From Anaerolineaceae bacterium (GTDB taxonomy: Bacteria > Chloroflexota > Anaerolineae > Anaerolineales > Anaerolineaceae): a stretch of DNA of 7,895 nt. The stretch is from contig DOEX01000072.1 of the NCBI GenBank assembly GCA_003532515.1, positions 1 through 7,895 of the forward strand, given 5' to 3'. A program made the position numbers and the translations under genes. Position 1 is the stretch's first letter, and each line of letters starts with the position of its first letter. Shown here one piece after another: positions 6,695 to 7,895 of the stretch. The notes below the pieces were generated by a model. The model saw only the letters and a program-made list of their open reading frames with translations. It had not been told where the DNA came from and did no database searches.

Positions 6695-7413
6695 ACTTCG
6701 ATGTATTCAAATATATGAGTTCTTGCCTCCAATCTGCTTTCAAACACTCTGTCTGCACATTCCGCCTTCAAGGTAGAGAAGAAGCTTTCCACACAGGTAT
6801 TGTCATAACAGTTGCCCTTTCCACTCATACTGATCCGGCAGTGTTTCCCCCGCAACAGGTCCAGATAGGCTTTGCTGGTGTATTGACTGCCCAGATCGCT
6901 GTGATGTAGTATCTCTTCCGGTGGGTCTCTCCAAACGCAAGCTATCTTTCAAGCTTCCATGACTAAGGCTGTGGTCATCCTGTTCTACATCGACCAGCCC
7001 ACTATAGCCCTTGAAAACAGATCCAACAACACTGCCAGGTAGAGCCAGCCTTCTTTGGTCGCTATGTAGGTGATATCTACCACCCATTTCTGATTGGGAT
7101 AGTCTGCGCTGAAGTCCTGATCCAGCAGATTAGGAGCCTTTTCATGCGTCTCATCAGCTTTGGTGGTCTGTTTGTGCCACCTGTTCACTTGTTTTGGTAC
7201 CAAGCCATCTTCATTCATCAACCAATGCATACGCCGCCTTGAAGTATTGATCCCAACTCTTTTCAAACTGACCTGGAGCCGACGGGCACCATGGGTTTGC
7301 TTGCTCTCCTTGAATATCGGTTCTATCATTCGTTTCATCAACGCATCTTCCATGACACGCTCCCCTGGTGTTCTCCGTTTCCAGGCATAATAGCCACTGC
7401 GACGTATATGCAT
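6610..7413 (-). pseudogene. IS3-family OrfB transposase (DDE integrase core) with two in-frame stop codons
   Basis: Read in one frame from ATG 7413, this gives 267 codons ahead of the final stop, close to normal for OrfB. The N-terminal helix-turn-helix part has RRSGYYAWKRR (4-14) and HGARRLQVSLKRVGINTSRR (41-60). The catalytic residues are all present: D113 in WVVDITYI, D173 in HHSDLGSQYTS, and E209 in NTCVESFF, with exactly 35 residues between D173 and E209. Two stops break it: TAG at 6985-6987 (codon 143) and TGA at 6949-6951 (codon 155). The text between and after them (NRMTTALVMEA, then KIACVWRDPPEEIL) stays in frame, so these are point changes, not frameshifts. Coding similarity continues a little upstream (RVLCEVM), so the true N-terminus is lost. 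The enzyme should be inactive. Confidence 0.9.
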
Positions 7414-7436
7414 GACTTCACATAATACTCTGTTCT

Positions 7437-7458
7437 TTCCTGGTCTCCTAACCAGGAA
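7437..7458. repeat. Perfect 8-bp hairpin near the broken end of the IS
   Basis: TTCCTGGT (7437-7444) and ACCAGGAA (7451-7458) are perfect inverted arms with a 6-nt loop. A second short palindrome, GACC-TTTA-GGTC, follows at about 7467-7478. They lie where the transposase similarity ends, so they may mark the junction with unrelated DNA or be a folding signal from the lost orfA/orfB region. Confidence 0.45.
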
Positions 7459-7716
7459 TGGCTTTTGACCTTTAGGTCTCCAAATACAAATTAACGTGCG
7501 ATCAAAAGTCTCATCAATAACAATAGGTAGGCTCCGACTTTGAACCCAGCATCGTTTCGAAGATTAAGTAGATCATTGGCCTAAAAAATGGTAGGTTGCT
7601 TATTTAATGTTTGAGGATGGTTTGTGCGTACCTTTGACGGCATAACAATCCCACGCAACCCACCCTACTTGCTGGATACTTTGCCGAACATACTCGCCCA
7701 ATCAAAATTGGTAATA
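7459..7716. other. Stretch with palindromic debris and an unassigned open frame
   Basis: No convincing complete gene is present. The transposase frame stays open upstream to a stop at 7564-7566 (minus strand). It reads WVQSRSLPIVIDETFDRTL and ICIWRPKGQKPFLV, text I cannot assign. It may be a fused fragment of another gene. The rest is the palindromic element at 7590-7673 and a short spacer to the Panacea stop. Confidence 0.5.
7590..7673. repeat. Degenerate palindromic element with GTAGG...CCTAC ends
   Basis: GTAGGTTGC (7591-7599) faces GCAACCCACCCTAC (7655-7668) in inverted orientation: GGTTGC/GCAACC and GTAGG/CCTAC pair, with a few bases missing on the left. It ends with CCCTACTTGCT, exactly as at 2487-2497. 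It looks like a short non-coding mobile or REP-type element. It sits just past the Panacea stop and is followed on the minus strand by a T-run (complement of 7583-7588), so it may also end transcription. Confidence 0.45.
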
Positions 7717-7895
7717 CTATATTTGAAGCTCTTGAGCATACTGATAGGAAATAATTTCACCGTCTTTGGTGTTTCGATACCCAATTTCTTGGTGAGAGAA
7801 ATCTCGGATTTGTCCAGCACTATATTTTTGGAAATTATCCTTGACAAACGCGAGAACAGCCAACTCTGAAGTGGAGAAAACGGACCAATCTGGCT
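7717..7895 (-). CDS. Panacea (DUF4065, SocA-like antitoxin) domain protein, C-terminal 58 residues (runs off right edge)
   Basis: In the third minus-strand frame, open from the window edge to TAG at 7717-7719, the text reads as the end of a Panacea domain. It shows FSTSELAVLAFVKDNF (6-21), then a helix YSAGQIRDFSHQEIGY (24-39) with the typical S-H-x-E, and TKDGEIISYQYAQEL (42-56). From established knowledge, Panacea domains neutralise diverse toxins in type II toxin-antitoxin pairs and also occur in phage and island proteins. The N-terminal part and any toxin partner lie outside the window. The competing frame with ATG at 7847 does not resemble a protein family, so I prefer this one. Only a fragment is visible, hence moderate confidence. 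Confidence 0.7.
   Translation of the reverse strand, partial: PDWSVFSTSELAVLAFVKDNFQKYSAGQIRDFSHQEIGYRNTKDGEIISYQYAQELQI

Larger units (their letters stand above)
6595..7440 (-). mobile_element. IS3-family insertion sequence remnant, one end preserved
   Basis: The element carries one OrfB-type transposase, read toward the methyltransferase gene. Its transposase-distal end is preserved: TGAGGTGGCAACAGTTTAG from 6595, in the style of IS3-family terminal repeats beginning with TG. No matching inverted copy is found up to 7895, and no OrfA lies upstream of OrfB. The left end and orfA are therefore missing and the element cannot move by itself. The 7440 boundary is approximate. Confidence 0.75.

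Noticed and set aside
6949..6987. Stop-codon readthrough or selenocysteine/pyrrolysine decoding in the transposase
   Set aside because: Two different stops fall within 12 codons in a truncated element. Simple decay explains them, and no matching signal is seen.
6803..7087. 94-codon minus-strand frame
   Set aside because: It is a shifted-frame shadow of the transposase. The in-frame reading with two stops keeps the DDE motifs.
7665..7847. 60-codon minus-strand frame and the 81-codon plus-strand frame in the same place
   Set aside because: The third frame reads as a Panacea domain end, so these are shadows.

Overview
The window looks like a chromosomal segment of an anaerobic bacterium, most likely a Chloroflexota (Anaerolineae-like) genome. 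That guess rests on the style of the formate-tetrahydrofolate ligase N-terminus, the multi-domain FxLYD-type lipoprotein, and short REP-like palindromes ending in CCCTAC. No rRNA or tRNA is present, so the assignment is an inference. All convincing genes lie on the minus strand.

Region 1 (1-1849) is ordinary, moderately GC-rich chromosome (57% GC in the hand-counted line at 1081-1140). It holds a secreted lipoprotein gene and, 17 nt downstream, the start of fhs, which runs off the left edge. Region 2 (about 1870-3400) has no believable gene. It is a patchwork of inverted repeats and short repeats, including two aligned copies of an unusual element exactly 268 nt apart. Each copy has three tandem 9-mers (TTTACAC type in one, TTTGCAC type in the other), a shared GATAGCACA core and an inverted unit, and all four unit copies differ in a correlated way.

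Region 3 (about 3417-6595) is an AT-rich island (27% GC in the line at 3601-3660). Read in the direction of transcription it has a class I SAM methyltransferase whose 5' end abuts an insertion sequence, a 66-residue two-helix membrane protein, a decayed frameshifted gene remnant, an E1-like (ThiF/MoeB/HesA superfamily) adenylyltransferase, and a GNAT-fold acyltransferase of the LuxI/FeeM type. The last two overlap by ATGA and are surely co-translated. They are the best candidate for an undescribed system: one enzyme that adenylates a carboxylate or peptide end, paired with one that makes an N-acyl product.

Region 4 (6595-7895) is an IS3-family remnant whose transposase keeps its DDE residues but has two in-frame stops (TAG and TGA). 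It is followed by palindromic debris and, at the right edge, by the C-terminal 58 residues of a Panacea (DUF4065/SocA-like) protein. The mix of IS remnant, pseudogenes, AT-rich genes and a toxin-antitoxin-type domain is typical of an accessory region.
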